This document shows, in pieces, positions 63,343 to 64,000 of a stretch of DNA of 64,000 bases (positions are counted from its first letter, which is position 1; each line of letters begins with the position of its first letter). The position numbers and the translations under genes are program-made. The notes under the pieces are model-generated. The model ran no database searches. It saw only the letters and a list, made by a program, of their open reading frames with translations, and was not told the origin of the DNA. The stretch covers positions 1-64,000 of the forward strand of contig JBOHDX010000026.1 of the NCBI GenBank assembly GCA_050700835.1. Direction: 5' to 3'. Source of the stretch: JBOHDX01 sp050700835. Lineage in GTDB: Bacteria; Actinomycetota; Actinomycetes; Propionibacteriales; Nocardioidaceae.

Positions 63343-64000
63343 CTACGTCCCCGCGTCGAGCCAGCCGGCGGCCTCGGTTGCCCAGTACGTCAGCACGATG
63401 TCGGCGCCCGCCCGGCGGATCGAGGTCAGCGCTTCGAGGATGGCCCGCTCACGCTCGATCCAGCCGCGGGCCGCGGCAGCCTCGATCATGGAGTACTCCC
63501 CGGACACGTTGTAGGCCGCGACGGGCACGTCGACGGCCTCACGGACGTCGCGGACCAGATCGAGGTAGCCCAGCGCCGGCTTGACCATGACGACGTCTGC
63601 GCCCTCATTGACGTCGAGCAGCGCCTCGCGTACGGCCTCGCGGGCGTTGGCCGGATCCTGCTGGTACGTCCGCCGATCCCCCTGCAGTGTGGAGTCGACG
63701 GCCTCCCGGAAGGGACCGTAGAACGCGGACGCATACTTCGCGGAGTAGGCCAGGACAGCCGTGTCGAGGTGCCCGGCGTCGTCGAGCGCGGACCGGATGG
63801 CGGCCACCTGACCGTCCATCATGCCGCTCGGCCCCAGCATGTGCGCGCCGGCGCCGGCCTGGGCGACTGCCATGTCGGCGTAGACGGCGAGCGTTGCGTC
63901 GTTGTCCACCCGGCCGGCGGCATCCAGCACCCCGCAGTGCCCGTGGTCGGTGAACTCGTCGAGGCAGAGGTCGCTCATGACGACGAGCGCGTCACCGACC
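63343..64000 (-). CDS. hemB: Porphobilinogen synthase (5' partial)
   Basis: 219 C-terminal codons; the start is beyond the right edge. The Schiff-base lysines lie in YSAKYASAFYGPFREA and VMVKPALGYLD. The metal region reads SDLCLDEFTDHGHCG: the first and last cysteines of the zinc triad are kept and the middle one is Asp, which suggests a magnesium-type enzyme. It makes porphobilinogen from the 5-aminolevulinate that HemL provides. Confidence 0.95.
   Translation of the reverse strand, partial: VGDALVVMSDLCLDEFTDHGHCGVLDAAGRVDNDATLAVYADMAVAQAGAGAHMLGPSGMMDGQVAAIRSALDDAGHLDTAVLAYSAKYASAFYGPFREAVDSTLQGDRRTYQQDPANAREAVREALLDVNEGADVVMVKPALGYLDLVRDVREAVDVPVAAYNVSGEYSMIEAAAARGWIERERAILEALTSIRRAGADIVLTYWATEAAGWLDAGT

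Overview
The window is high-GC actinobacterial chromosome. Supporting signs are frequent GTG starts, GTGA/ATGA/TGATG start-stop overlaps, -10 boxes directly at start codons (leaderless mRNAs), a complete menaquinone tail and ring pathway segment, KorAB-type 2-oxoglutarate oxidoreductase, DUF4229, and Cds1- and MenJ-type genes. I do not assign a genus. No rRNA, tRNA or CRISPR array was recognised.

Layout. (a) 1-5.2 kb is the end of an integrative or conjugative element: a short gene tail, a non-coding stretch with inverted repeats, a MobF relaxase-helicase, an excisionase-type HTH protein with iterated motifs upstream, and a convergent AAA+/DUF4143 gene. No integrase is visible. (b) 5.4-14.2 kb (minus) is an incomplete complex I operon, nuoA-B-C-H-I-J-K-L-M-N (cluster 1), lacking nuoD, E, F and G. 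(c) 14.3-15.3 kb is a frameshifted DUF559/AbiEi-like gene bracketed by long imperfect inverted repeats. (d) 15.3-18.3 kb is korA-korB, then rarD. (e) 19.4-36.3 kb (minus) is a complete nuoA-N operon (cluster 2) followed by a polyprenyl diphosphate synthase. (f) 36.4-46.7 kb is menaquinone metabolism: menJ, menG, menF, an AraC-DinB regulator, menD, menC, menE and menA. A second inverted-repeat-bracketed DUF559-like gene sits between menE and menC. (g) 46.8-49.9 kb holds DUF202, Cds1-like, DUF4229, serine/threonine dehydratase-like and PLDc_N genes. (h) 49.9-55.8 kb (minus) is hemL, a histidine phosphatase, and the cytochrome c System II genes resA, ccdA, resB and ccsB. (i) 56.0-59.6 kb is a lytic transglycosylase, a cysteine-desulfurase-like enzyme and an SDR. 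(j) 59.6-60.9 kb is a lower-GC scar with an orphan gene and an IS1380-type transposase fragment. It is followed by a secreted repeat protein and the 3' part of hemB.

Functionally this is a respiratory neighbourhood. Menaquinone is made (MenF, D, C, E, A, G), given its polyprenyl tail (the diphosphate synthase) and partly saturated (MenJ). NADH and probably ferredoxin (from KorAB) feed two complex I forms that reduce it. The haem and cytochrome c maturation genes supply the downstream chain. A palindrome with Rex-operator spacing lies upstream of menJ-nuo. The most unusual observations are the two inverted-repeat-bracketed DUF559-like units, one of which supplies the last codons and stop of menE, and the NuoDEFG-less complex I next to korAB.
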